A stretch of DNA of 64,000 nucleotides from Pandoraea communis (GCF_902459745.1 NZ_CABPSJ010000004.1:186001-250000); one strand, 5' to 3'; positions 34,663-43,273 are shown, counted from the first letter of the stretch. Notes: generated by a model not told the origin, from the letters alone. Program-made: numbers and translations.

Positions 34663-37514
34663 GCTGCCACGCTACCCGGTTGTGCCCGCGTCTGCGCCAT
34701 ATCCTGAAGGTTCTCGAGAATCTGCTTCTGCGACATCACACTCAGTTCCACCACCTCACGCGCCTGTGCGACGTAGTAGCCAAGCTGTTCGTCGCTGCGC
34801 GCCATCGACTTGTCGAGCGCGGCTTCGATGCGTTGCAGATGCTCGAGCAATTGCGTGTTCGATTCACCGAACGATTGCACGGCTGCCCCGAAGGCGTCGC
34901 CAAGGCTGGCGATTTCCACGGCGCTGCCGGTGACCTGTGCCGATGCGGCGGCGAGCTTCTCGGTCTGAGCGGCGATGGCGTCGCCCAGGTTCGTGCCGGC
35001 GCGCTCGAGCAATTGCGCGGACGTCGTGACCAGTTCATCGACGGCGGCGCGTTGCTCGTTACCGGCGTGCCTGACGGTGTCGAGCAGCGTGCCCAGTGTG
35101 TCGAGCAGGCGCGAGCGTTCGTCGAGCATGGCGTTGTCGCGCACCATGCTGTCCGAGAGCTTCTGACGCAGTTCGCCGATGATCTCGGCGGCGGCTTTCG
35201 GCGCTTCTGACGCGGTTTGCACCAGACGCGAGATCTCGGCAATGGTGTCGCTCGCATTGGCGCGCGTCTGTTCGGACATTTCGAGCGCGGTGCGGGCGAG
35301 CGTGTCGCAGATGGCCTGTTGCTGGCTGGCGGTTTGCGCGCCGACCTTTTGCCATTCCGAGCGCAGCGTGGCGAGCGTGCCTTCGAGCGTTTCGGTCCAC
35401 GCGGACAGGCGCTGCGTTTCGCGCTCGGCGGTGGCGTCGTGATGCGCGGTGTTGGCCGCGTTCAATGCTTGCAGCAGCGACGCGCTGTGCTGCGTCAATG
35501 CCCCGGTCGTTGCGGCGACGAGTTGCTGGTTGCCGTCGGCCAACCGCTCGCTCGTGCGTGCGTGTTCTGCGATGGCGTCGCGCCATGTTTGTGCGACGTT
35601 TTCCGACGTCGAGTCCATTTGTGCCGAGACACTTTGCAGCAGTTGCGAAGCGCGCGCCTCGAAGGTTTCGGCAAAGCGCACGAGTGCGCCGCCCAGATCG
35701 CGTGCGAGCGCATCGTTTGCGGACTGCTGCGCCGTGAGCGCTTGTTTCCATTCCCCGGACACGACTGCGGCCGTCTCCGATACGCTGTGCATCGCGCCTT
35801 CGGTGCGCTGGCTTACGCCGTCGATCAAGTGTGCCGAGCGTTGCTCGAAGGTCTCGGTGAAGCGGGTGAGCGCGGCGGCGAGTTCGGTGTTCAGCGCGGC
35901 GTTGGCCTGCTGTTGCAGCGCGATCGATTGATCCCACGCCTGCGCAACCCGCTCATGTGCCCCGGTGACATTTCCGCTGGCGGCGTCGAGCTTGGTGGCG
36001 ACATCGGCAAGCAACGTTTGGGAGCGGGCTTCGAACGTTTGTGCGAAGCGTTCCAGCGCGATGCCGAGATCTTGTGTGAGGGCGTCGTGCGAGCGCTGTT
36101 GTTGAGACAGGGCTTGCGCCCACGCCTGAGCCACGGTCGTCTGCGCAGTCGCAATGCTGCCCGTGGCGTTATCGAGGCGCGTAGTGACGTCGGCGAGCAG
36201 CCCGGCCGAACGTGTCTCGAAGGTCTGGGCAAATTGCGCGAGCGTCGCGCCAAGATCCTTGGCGAGCGAGTCGTTGGTGCGCTGTTGCGCGGCGAGCGAC
36301 GTCTCCCAGGTGTGGGCGACCCCGGCATGGGCGCTGCTGACTTGTCCGGTGACGGCTTCGAGGCGTGTGGCGACATCGTCGACCAGGCGCGCGGCGCGCG
36401 TGTCGAACGTCTGTGTGAACTCCCCCAGGGCGGTGCGCAGACCGGTCGCGAGCGATTCGTTGGTGCGCAATTGAGCGTCGAGCGAGTCTTTCCAGACATT
36501 TGCTACGCGTTCGGTGGTGGCTTCGAAGCGATCGGACAGGCCGTCCATTCGATCCTGCATCGCGCCGGCGACGGTCTGATGCCACGATGCTGTTTCACGC
36601 GCGAGACTCGCCATCGTCGCTTCGACTTCCGGCCGGATGGCGGCGCCGGCGGCACTCGCCGTAGTGGCCACACTGTCCTTCAGATATTGCTGCATGGCGC
36701 TGGTGAGTTGCGCGTAGGACGCATCGGTCTTCGCGTGAAGCGCGTCCTGATTGGCGGCGAGCCGTTCGCCAAGCGCCTGACTCTGGCGCTCCATCGCGGC
36801 CATCATGTCTTGCAGCCGGTCGACGAGGGCGGGCATGACCGTCGCCTGTTGCGCAAGGAGTTGCAACGTGGTTTCGCGTTGATGCTGTTGCGAGAAGCCG
36901 CGCAACGTCGTGACGATATGGGCGTCGAGCGATTGCACGACTTGCGCGCGTTGCTTACGGGCGAGCGCGGCCAGCAGGCCTAGCATGGCCGAGGTAGCGA
37001 CACCGGCCACCGACGTGCCGAATGCGAAGCCGAGGCCCTTTACCGGAGACGCCAGCGAGGCACGAATTGCTTCGAGATCGGTGGCGCCTTCGAGCGCGAG
37101 GCCGGTGCCGCGCAGCGTGGCTGCCATGCCGAGGAAGGTGCCGAGCATGCCCAGCAGCACGAGCAGCCCGACGAGGTACGGCGTGAGGGCCGGGCCGGGC
37201 AGGCCGACGCGCTCGCCTTCGACGCGCAGGCGCACGGCGGTGCGCAGCCCGGCAGGGAGCGTATCGAGCCACGAGGGCAGCGACGCGGGCGCTGCGTTCA
37301 GGCCGGAGACGGCATTGGCGAGGGCGTCGGTCGCTTGATGGAAGCGTTTGAGTTCGAGGGCGCCGATGAGATAGACGGCGGCGATCAGCAGGGCGACGGC
37401 CAGCGCGAGGGTATTGGTGCCTGCATAGCCGATGGCGATCCAGCCGACGACGGCAAGACCTGCGGCAAAGGCAACGAGATCAACGAGGTAACGGGTCATG
37501 TTGTCCGGGTTCAC
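34659..37514 (-). CDS. DUF802 protein: MotA/TolQ-like membrane core with long repetitive coiled-coil tail
   Basis: A 951-residue protein. Two N-terminal helices (about 9-30, 34-55) and a second pair (112-133, 161-186) form the membrane part. YLVGLLVLLGMLGTFLGM with GLGFAFGTSVAGVATSAM match the TM3/TM4 motifs of MotA, ExbB and TolQ. The remaining 760 residues are an Ala/Gln/Thr-rich helical tail. From residue 341 it contains five tandem units starting with Trp, four of 62 residues and one of 55, followed by a partial unit. The tail probably extends into the cytoplasm as in ZorA. GTG 37514 or ATG 37499 are both possible starts. Both overlap the DUF3348 gene. Confidence 0.82.
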   Translation of the reverse strand: MNPDNMTRYLVDLVAFAAGLAVVGWIAIGYAGTNTLALAVALLIAAVYLIGALELKRFHQATDALANAVSGLNAAPASLPSWLDTLPAGLRTAVRLRVEGERVGLPGPALTPYLVGLLVLLGMLGTFLGMAATLRGTGLALEGATDLEAIRASLASPVKGLGFAFGTSVAGVATSAMLGLLAALARKQRAQVVQSLDAHIVTTLRGFSQQHQRETTLQLLAQQATVMPALVDRLQDMMAAMERQSQALGERLAANQDALHAKTDASYAQLTSAMQQYLKDSVATTASAAGAAIRPEVEATMASLARETASWHQTVAGAMQDRMDGLSDRFEATTERVANVWKDSLDAQLRTNESLATGLRTALGEFTQTFDTRAARLVDDVATRLEAVTGQVSSAHAGVAHTWETSLAAQQRTNDSLAKDLGATLAQFAQTFETRSAGLLADVTTRLDNATGSIATAQTTVAQAWAQALSQQQRSHDALTQDLGIALERFAQTFEARSQTLLADVATKLDAASGNVTGAHERVAQAWDQSIALQQQANAALNTELAAALTRFTETFEQRSAHLIDGVSQRTEGAMHSVSETAAVVSGEWKQALTAQQSANDALARDLGGALVRFAETFEARASQLLQSVSAQMDSTSENVAQTWRDAIAEHARTSERLADGNQQLVAATTGALTQHSASLLQALNAANTAHHDATAERETQRLSAWTETLEGTLATLRSEWQKVGAQTASQQQAICDTLARTALEMSEQTRANASDTIAEISRLVQTASEAPKAAAEIIGELRQKLSDSMVRDNAMLDERSRLLDTLGTLLDTVRHAGNEQRAAVDELVTTSAQLLERAGTNLGDAIAAQTEKLAAASAQVTGSAVEIASLGDAFGAAVQSFGESNTQLLEHLQRIEAALDKSMARSDEQLGYYVAQAREVVELSVMSQKQILENLQDMAQTRAQPGSVAA

Positions 37515-38277
37515 TAACGTTTTCGCCGGGGTGAATCGAAGTGAGGGCGGCGATCAGCCCTTCGATCGGTTCAAGGCGTATATCCAGTTCCGCAAGCAGA
37601 ATGCTTTGCATGTCCCGGTGGAAGGTGTCGAGCCACGTGCCGGCGGGCGCGAGCGGCGGTGCGCCGGGCACGCGCGGGGCGGCCATCGCCGCCTGCTCCG
37701 TGTCGCGCAGCCGTACGAAGTGCGCTTCGAGCAGATTCGGCACGCTGGCGAGCAGTGTGCGCTCGCGTGCGCCCATGACGCGCTCCATGACGGTGTCGAC
37801 GCTGGCGAGCCGCGCGGTGTCCGGTGATTGCGCGGCCAACTGTCCGCGCAGACGGGTGCGCAGGGCGCTGATTGCCGTGTCCATCGTCTGTTGCGACGTC
37901 GCATAGCGTTGCCGATAGGCCGGAAACTCCGCAAAGGACGCTGCCCGTTGACGCTCGGCGGCGCTCAATGCCCGGATCTGCCCGCCGGGCGCGGCGGCGA
38001 GACCGCAATCGCGGGCAATCGCTGCGGCGAGGTCTGCGCGTACGCGTGCCAGTTCGCTTGCCGCGCCGTGCGCAGCCGCGCGCACGCCGGGCATTGCGGC
38101 GGGCGGAGGGGCTTTGAGGGCCGACGACAGGGCGATGGCGTCGGTCCAGCCAACCCACTGACTCATGCGGTCCGACAGCGACGGCGCAGCTTCGGGCGGC
38201 GTGAACGTGCTGATACGGGCCAGAGAGCGGATGAGGGTGGGGGCGCTGATAACGGGACGCCGGGGCACTTGCACCAT
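37480..38277 (-). CDS. DUF3348 domain protein, first gene of the DUF802 operon
   Basis: A 265-residue soluble protein of unknown function. It starts with the DUF3348 pattern PTLIRSLARISTFTPP then SDRMSQWVGWTDAIALSSAL. A helical middle part with many Arg and Ala follows, then YATSQQTMDTAISALRTRLRGQL, VMERVMGARERTLLASVPNLLEAHF and TWLDTFHRDMQSILLAELDIRL. No membrane helix or signal peptide. Always-adjacent position before a DUF802 gene is known from other beta- and gammaproteobacteria. The 3' end overlaps the DUF802 start, so translation is coupled. The 294-bp gap to the small-protein genes on its right holds no other gene. Confidence 0.82.
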   Translation of the reverse strand: MVQVPRRPVISAPTLIRSLARISTFTPPEAAPSLSDRMSQWVGWTDAIALSSALKAPPPAAMPGVRAAAHGAASELARVRADLAAAIARDCGLAAAPGGQIRALSAAERQRAASFAEFPAYRQRYATSQQTMDTAISALRTRLRGQLAAQSPDTARLASVDTVMERVMGARERTLLASVPNLLEAHFVRLRDTEQAAMAAPRVPGAPPLAPAGTWLDTFHRDMQSILLAELDIRLEPIEGLIAALTSIHPGENVSEPGQHDPLPR

Positions 38278-38571
38278 TCCACTGAGGGGTCAAAAACCCA
38301 GCAGTTTACACTGCGCGCGCCTCCCCTTTACCGCTTGACACTCGGGCGGGGGACTTGACGGGCGTGACGAGGCCAGTTCAGCGACTCGTCATGGCCGGAT
38401 GGCGGCTGTCTGGTGCCGTCTGGCCGCCGTGCGACGGCATTGCCACTGCCGTTACCCCTGGCGCATACGCCGACTGTGATTTATCTCAGTTTTCGCGATC
38501 CCCTGCGGGGTATATCGTTGACCCAACTCGCGACAAACGCGAAACAACGAAGCAAACACTGGAGGTGTGAA

Positions 38572-38679
38572 ATGGGCTGGGGACTTCTTTGTGACGGATT
38601 GGTGACGGTGGGTACGTGGGCAAGCCGGGCTGCACCGGTGGCCAAGTTTTTCTCCGACATGGCCGATCTCCTGATGTAA
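38572..38679 (+). CDS. Small 35-residue protein, tandem copy 1
   Basis: Begins MGWGLLCDGLVTVG and ends SDMADLLM. A perfect GGAGGTG Shine-Dalgarno lies 4 nt before the ATG. The peptide is mostly hydrophobic and Gly/Ala-rich with few charges (Asp8, Arg19, Lys25, Asp29, Asp32) and one Cys, so it could form an amphipathic helix. A second copy 153 bp downstream differs at eight codons. Five of these are synonymous and three conservative (Met to Ile, Leu to Ile, Leu to Phe), which argues for selection on the protein. No family is recognised. Type I toxin-like peptides, secreted peptides or small membrane regulators are possibilities. Confidence 0.75.
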   Translation: MGWGLLCDGLVTVGTWASRAAPVAKFFSDMADLLM

Positions 38680-38724
38680 AGCGAGATAGGCGAAATCGAA
38701 CTTAACAACGAGTGGAGGTGTGAA

Positions 38725-38832
38725 ATGGGCTGGGGACTTCTTTGCGACGGATTGGTGACGGTAGGTACGTGGGCAAGCCGGGCTGCACCGGTGGCCAAAT
38801 TCTTCTCCGACATAGCCGACATTTTCATGTGA
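38725..38832 (+). CDS. Small 35-residue protein, tandem copy 2
   Basis: Begins MGWGLLCDGLVTVG like copy 1 and ends SDIADIFM. The ribosome-binding site and next bases (GGAGGTGTGAAATG) are identical to copy 1, while the 34 bp preceding it is not a repeat of the leader of copy 1. The changed stop codon (TGA for TAA) and third-position differences show the copies have diverged for some time while the peptide stayed constant. The 45-bp spacer between the two genes has no terminator, so one transcript probably encodes both. Confidence 0.75.
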   Translation: MGWGLLCDGLVTVGTWASRAAPVAKFFSDIADIFM

Positions 38833-39033
38833 GCTGGCTCAGCAAGCGGAGCACACAGCCTCGGGGGCTTGGGCGAGACCCGAGCGAAGGCAAGGCAACA
38901 GTCTGGCGAGAGCGAGGGCTGCCATCGCGGTCCCGGCCCACGGCGGCGAACGTTGCGCCGATGATCAATTCGCTCGTGGTAAACGCCGCCCACGGCGGAC
39001 GACTCAGCGGTGAGCGGAATTCGATTGCAGAAA

Positions 39034-39060
39034 ACAAAAAAGCCGTCACGAGGACGGCTT
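39034..39060 (-). terminator. Terminator downstream of tRNA-Gly copy 1
   Basis: Read on the minus strand, AAGCCGTC and GACGGCTT form an 8-bp stem with a 5-nt loop followed by a run of T. It lies 13 bp past the tRNA 3' end. Confidence 0.8.
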
Positions 39061-39073
39061 CTTAGAAGAATTC

Positions 39074-39147
39074 TGGAGCGGGCGATGGGAATCGAACCCA
39101 CGGCTCTAGCTTGGGAAGCTAGGGTATTACCATTATACGACGCCCGC
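39074..39147 (-). tRNA. tRNA-Gly (anticodon CCC), copy 1
   Basis: A 74-nt cloverleaf on the minus strand starting GCGGGCGTCGTATAATGG. The anticodon stem CTAGC/GCTAG encloses loop TTCCCAA, giving anticodon CCC. The T arm is GTGGGTTCGATTCCCAT, and the acceptor closes with CGCCCGC followed by encoded TCCA. It has the same structure as glyU-type tRNAs. An identical gene lies at 46097-46170. Confidence 0.96.
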
Positions 39148-39157
39148 GCAGAGCGGC

Positions 39158-39187
39158 ATTTTACGCGGGGTTGGGGGTTTTTGGCAA
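39158..39187 (-). promoter_or_regulatory. Promoter of tRNA-Gly copy 1
   Basis: On the minus strand, TTGCCA (-35) and TAAAAT (-10) are separated by 18 bp, and the -10 ends 10 bp before the tRNA. The same layout occurs upstream of copy 2 with -10 TAGAAT. Confidence 0.65.
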
Positions 39188-39329
39188 TCGATGCGTTTTG
39201 CAGGTGGGTACGATTCTAGGGTGAGGGCCTTGGGATCGATTCCCATCGAGCCCGCGAGAGCGACGCCTAAGGACGGAGCAATGTCGCCCCGTCCCATCGG
39301 TGATGATCTCTGTCGGCGCTTCACCTCCC

Positions 39330-40850
39330 TCAAGCGCCACCGACACGCAATGCCGTCTTCAATATCTTCCCGTAGTGGTTCTTCGGCAGGGCATCGACGG
39401 GCACATACCGCTTCGGGCGTTTGAATCGCGCGATGTGCGCCAGACAGTGCTTATCCAGTTCCGCGCTCTCTAGCGCGGCACCCGGTGTGCAGACGACATA
39501 AGCCACGACCACTTCGCCCCATTCCGGATCCGGCTCCCCAATGACCGCGACCTCGGCTACCCCGTCGGCGCGCAGCAGCACTTCTTCCACTTCACGCGGA
39601 TAGATGTTCGTACCGCCGGAGATGATGACATCCTTCGAGCGGTCTTTTAGCGTGAGGAAACCATCGTCGTCCAACACGCCGATATCGCCCGTCCATAGCC
39701 AGCCGTTGCGAAGTGTCTTTGCCGTCGCTTCCGGATTACGCCAGTAGCCCTGCATGACGACGTCGCCGCGCACCACGACTTCGCCCGCCGTTCCCGAGGG
39801 CACGGGCACGCCGTCGCTATCGACCACCTCGACTTCCACCATCGCGTGCGCGTGACCCACCGACGCCAGACGTTGCGGCCAGCGCGGATGTTCGCGTGTC
39901 GCGATGCAATCACGCGGCAACACGGAGATTGTCATCGGCGACTCGCCCTGACCGTAGATCTGCACGAAGCGCGAGCCCATCACCGACAACGCGCATTCGA
40001 TATCCGCCGTATACATCGGGCCGCCGCCATACACGATCGTCTTGAACCCTTCGGACGATGCACCGGCTGCCTGCGCGTGGCGCACCAGACGATTGACCAT
40101 CGTGGGCGCGGCGAAGCACGAGATGCCGCCGAGGGAATCGGCAAGCGCAAACATCTCTTGCGCGTCGAATCCGCCCGACGCAGGAAACACGTGCCCCGCG
40201 GCTTGCATCATGAAGACCACGCTGTACAGCCCAGCGCCGTGCGACATCGGCGCGGCATAAAGCGTGCGGTCTTCGCGGCCGACCGCATCCACGTCTGCGA
40301 TGTAGCACGCCGCCATCGACCAGAGGTTGCGATGCGAGAGCATGACGCCCTTGGGTCGTCCTGTCGTCCCGGACGTGTAAAAGATCCATGCGAGGTCCGT
40401 GTTCTCGCGCGATGCCACAGGCACAGATTGCGACGCATCCGCCTTCACCCATTCACGCACACGATCATCTTCCGGCGAGAGGCAAATCGTCGGCGTCGCA
40501 AGACATTCGGCCAGCGCCTGTGCGTCCTCTGCTTCTGCCAGCACCACTTCCGCTTGCGAGTCGCCGACGATGAACGCGGCTTCGCGCGGATGCAGTTTCG
40601 CGTTGATCGGTACCGCGACGAGGCCCGCCCACCAGATGGCATAGAGCCATTCGAGATACTCGGGCCGATTGCGCATCCATAGCGCTACGCGAGCGCCATC
40701 GGCCAGCTCTAGAGAGCGAAGGCCGCCGGCGATGCCGGCGCAGCGGCGCGCCAGCGTGGCGTAGTCGAACTGCGGCGATTCGCCGAGATAAGTCGCAATG
40801 TGGGCGGGATGCCGTACGGCGGCCCGCGCAAGGGTATTGGCAATATTCAT
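39330..40850 (-). CDS. AMP-dependent acyl/aryl-CoA ligase
   Basis: A 506-residue adenylate-forming enzyme that would activate a carboxylic acid to its CoA thioester through an acyl-AMP. It has the P-loop IFYTSGTTGRPKGVMLSH, the A5-like region YGQGESPMT, the A8 hinge LKDRSKDVIISGGTNIYP and the catalytic Lys in NHYGKILKTALR at the end. Substrate cannot be read. It is last in a leftward operon with a class II aldolase and an MFS transporter. ATG 40850 begins the conserved N-terminus; upstream codons to 40982 lack homology. Confidence 0.88.
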   Translation of the reverse strand: MNIANTLARAAVRHPAHIATYLGESPQFDYATLARRCAGIAGGLRSLELADGARVALWMRNRPEYLEWLYAIWWAGLVAVPINAKLHPREAAFIVGDSQAEVVLAEAEDAQALAECLATPTICLSPEDDRVREWVKADASQSVPVASRENTDLAWIFYTSGTTGRPKGVMLSHRNLWSMAACYIADVDAVGREDRTLYAAPMSHGAGLYSVVFMMQAAGHVFPASGGFDAQEMFALADSLGGISCFAAPTMVNRLVRHAQAAGASSEGFKTIVYGGGPMYTADIECALSVMGSRFVQIYGQGESPMTISVLPRDCIATREHPRWPQRLASVGHAHAMVEVEVVDSDGVPVPSGTAGEVVVRGDVVMQGYWRNPEATAKTLRNGWLWTGDIGVLDDDGFLTLKDRSKDVIISGGTNIYPREVEEVLLRADGVAEVAVIGEPDPEWGEVVVAYVVCTPGAALESAELDKHCLAHIARFKRPKRYVPVDALPKNHYGKILKTALRVGGA

Positions 40851-40923
40851 GGCAAGAACCGAGCGCGCGCCGCGCGCCCGGGCAAAGTAAAGAATCGGAA
40901 CCGAGGCGGAGAGGGGAGCAGGT

Positions 40924-42321
40924 TTAGCGCGCTGCCGTACCTCGGACGGGAGTGGCGGCGTGTGCGCTGACGATGCCTGCACGTCGCGTCGTCACGGTGA
41001 GGAATGCAAAGAGCAGCAGACCGTAGATGAGCACCATGACGCTGAGCGTGTTCATGCTGGCGCTATATCCGCCGAAGGTGTCCTTCGCCCAGCCTGTCAG
41101 GTACGGGCCGACGAAGCCCCCCAAATTGCCGACGGAGTTCACTAGACCAATACCGGCCGCGGCGGCGGCGCCCGTCAGGAACATCGGGGCAAGCGGCCAG
41201 AACAGAATGTTCGACGCCAGAATCCCCGCTGCGGCGATGCACAGCCCGATGATGCCGACGTACGGCGACGTCGCGCTTCCCGCCATCACCAAGCCCACCG
41301 CACCGATCGCTGCCGGCACGAGAATGTGCCAGCGGCGCTCGCCGGTCTTGTCGGAATGCCGCGCGTTGATCACCATGGCGATGCCAGCGCACACATACGG
41401 CACGGCACTGAGCAGCCCCGCGCGTGTGTTGTCGAGCCCGCCGATGCCCTTGATGATCTGCGGCATCCACAAGGTGATGCCGAACAGCGCGGTGATGTTG
41501 CAGAAGATCGCCAACGCGAGCAGCAGCACCTTGCCCGAGAGCAGCGTCTGCATGACGCTATATTGCCGCGCGCTTTCCTTCGCGGCGCGCTCCTGCGCGA
41601 GCGTTCGCACCAGCCAGTCGCGTTGGGTTTCGGTCAACCACGTGATCTTGTCGGGCGAGCTGCCAAGTACGAAGTAGGCGATGACGCCGACCACCACAGC
41701 CAATGCCCCCTCGAGCAGGAACATCCATTGCCAGCCGCGCAGTCCGGCGAAGTCATGGAACGACGTGAGAATGGCTGTCGAGAGTGGTGCACCGATTAGC
41801 ACCGCCAGCGGCAGACCCAGAATGAAGATCGCTGTCGCACGCGCCATGGCGCGTCCCGGGAACCAGAGGCTCAGGTACAACACGATGCCGGGGAAGAACC
41901 CCGCTTCGGCGACGCCGAGCAGGAAGCGCATCACATAGAACGACGTTTCGCCTGAAACGAACGCGAACCCCGCTGAGACAAAGCCCCACGTCACCATGAT
42001 GCGGGCGATCCAGATGCGCGCGCCTACCCGATGGAGGATCAGGTTGCTCGGTACCTCGAAGACGAAATAGCCGATCGAGAAGATACCCGCGCCGAAACCG
42101 TAGACGGTCGCGGTGAATCCGAGATCGCCATTCATGTGCAGGGCAGCGAAGCCGACGTTCACACGATCGAGAAAAGCGACGATGTAGCAGAGGATCAGGA
42201 AGGGCAGAATGCGCCGGAATAGCTGGCCAATCGTCTCCTGCGCGATGCGGGAGTCCAGCGCGGCGGCGTTATCGCCACCGGCGGCCGATTGGCTCGCCTG
42301 TGATGCAAGGGTCGGGTTCAA
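40924..42321 (-). CDS. MFS transporter, anion:cation symporter (ACS) family
   Basis: A 465-residue 12-helix transporter. RRILPFLILCYIVAFLDRVNVGFAAL is the clear ACS-family opening, followed by FEVPSNLILHRVGARIWIARIMV and FLLGVAEAGFFPGIVLYLSLWFP. Members import organic anions such as tartrate, phthalate or aromatic acids. Its place between a ligase and an aldolase suggests uptake of the substrate of this pathway. The start is TTG 42321, with poor Shine-Dalgarno. A later start would remove only the soluble N-terminus. Confidence 0.88.
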   Translation of the reverse strand: MNPTLASQASQSAAGGDNAAALDSRIAQETIGQLFRRILPFLILCYIVAFLDRVNVGFAALHMNGDLGFTATVYGFGAGIFSIGYFVFEVPSNLILHRVGARIWIARIMVTWGFVSAGFAFVSGETSFYVMRFLLGVAEAGFFPGIVLYLSLWFPGRAMARATAIFILGLPLAVLIGAPLSTAILTSFHDFAGLRGWQWMFLLEGALAVVVGVIAYFVLGSSPDKITWLTETQRDWLVRTLAQERAAKESARQYSVMQTLLSGKVLLLALAIFCNITALFGITLWMPQIIKGIGGLDNTRAGLLSAVPYVCAGIAMVINARHSDKTGERRWHILVPAAIGAVGLVMAGSATSPYVGIIGLCIAAAGILASNILFWPLAPMFLTGAAAAAGIGLVNSVGNLGGFVGPYLTGWAKDTFGGYSASMNTLSVMVLIYGLLLFAFLTVTTRRAGIVSAHAATPVRGTAAR

Positions 42322-42417
42322 GGGGTGTCTCCGTCATGGTTCTGTTATGTTTGCTGGTCACTGCCAACTGCCCATTTCGTATTTCTTATTCGTACCGCAC
42401 AGCTTCACTTCAATGCA

Positions 42418-43215
42418 TTAACGCTTGTAGTCGTCGCCGTAGCGCTCCAGTTGACGCAACAGGGGAGGCCACTCGCGATCACCCGAGCCGCGTAGATCCG
42501 TCACCCACTGATGGGCCGTCAAGGCGGCGATGTCCGGTGCCGGAATCCGCAGCGGTGCACCCGTCGCCTGCGCGAGCAATTGCGCGCGGGCCGCTTTCTC
42601 CAGATAGAACATTTCCACGAAGGCATGACCTACCGAGCGTCCTACGGTAAGCGTGCCGTGATTGCGCAGAATCAGGGCTGCGTTGCTGCCCAGGTCGGCA
42701 AGCAACCGCTCGCGCTCGCCGATGGTGAGAGCGATGCCTTCGTAATCGTGATAACCGAGGCGTCCTACAAAGCGCATGGCGTGCTGCGTGATGGGCAGCA
42801 GACCGTCTTCCAGCGCAGACAACGCCATGCCCGCCTCGGTGTGCAGATGCATCACACAGGCGGCATCTTCACGCGCTGCGTGGATGCACCCGTGAATCAC
42901 GAAGCCGGCCGCATTGGGACGGTAAGATGAGTTGCCGATGACTCGACCGTCGAGGTCGATCTTCACGAGATTCGATGCCGTGATTTCGTCGAACGCCAGA
43001 CCGAGCGGATTCACGAGGAAATGATGCGAAGGGCCAGGCACGCGCGCAGACAAGTGCGTGTAGATCAAGTCGTCCCAGCCGTTGAGCGCGCATAGGCGAT
43101 ACGCGGCAGCGAGATCTTCGCGCACGCGTTGCTCGGCCGGCGTGATGCCGGTGTCGGCCAATGCTTCGCCCGCGGGCAGGGCAAATGAAGAAAAAACTGT
43201 GTCAGACTTCTGCAT
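42418..43215 (-). CDS. Class II aldolase/adducin family protein
   Basis: A 265-residue zinc-dependent aldolase-fold protein of the AraD/FucA type. It has LIYTHLSARVPG, FLVNPLGLAFDEIT, the metal ligands in VMHLHTEAGMALSAL, and a third His in LILRNHGTLTVG. Members cleave sugar phosphates or decarboxylate and dehydrate small acids, so the reaction is open. ATG 43215 has GGAG about 6 bp upstream. It is first in a leftward operon and faces a TetR gene across a gap with a perfect 18-bp palindrome. Confidence 0.88.
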   Translation of the reverse strand: MQKSDTVFSSFALPAGEALADTGITPAEQRVREDLAAAYRLCALNGWDDLIYTHLSARVPGPSHHFLVNPLGLAFDEITASNLVKIDLDGRVIGNSSYRPNAAGFVIHGCIHAAREDAACVMHLHTEAGMALSALEDGLLPITQHAMRFVGRLGYHDYEGIALTIGERERLLADLGSNAALILRNHGTLTVGRSVGHAFVEMFYLEKAARAQLLAQATGAPLRIPAPDIAALTAHQWVTDLRGSGDREWPPLLRQLERYGDDYKR

Positions 43216-43273
43216 TCCATTCTCCAAACCGACGTACCGCTCGACGAGCTTCCAAAGCGGTGACGAAATTTAT

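Larger units (their letters stand above)
39074..39248. repeat. 175-bp direct repeat including tRNA-Gly, copy 1
   Basis: The tRNA and about 100 bp upstream of it align without gaps to 46097-46271 (constant offset 7023). The tRNA part is identical. The flank is diverged but retains the promoter and the block CCTTGGGATCGATTCCCATC, which is itself an inverted partial copy of the tRNA T arm. Confidence 0.85.

Noticed and set aside
35217-36983. 588-codon open frame on the plus strand
   Set aside because: Antisense to the repetitive DUF802 tail; its apparent repeats only mirror those of the real gene.
33156-38277. Zorya phage-defence system
   Set aside because: The MotAB-like pair resembles ZorAB, but no ZorC, ZorD helicase or ZorE nuclease is next to it; the partners are DUF3348 and DUF2894 proteins.
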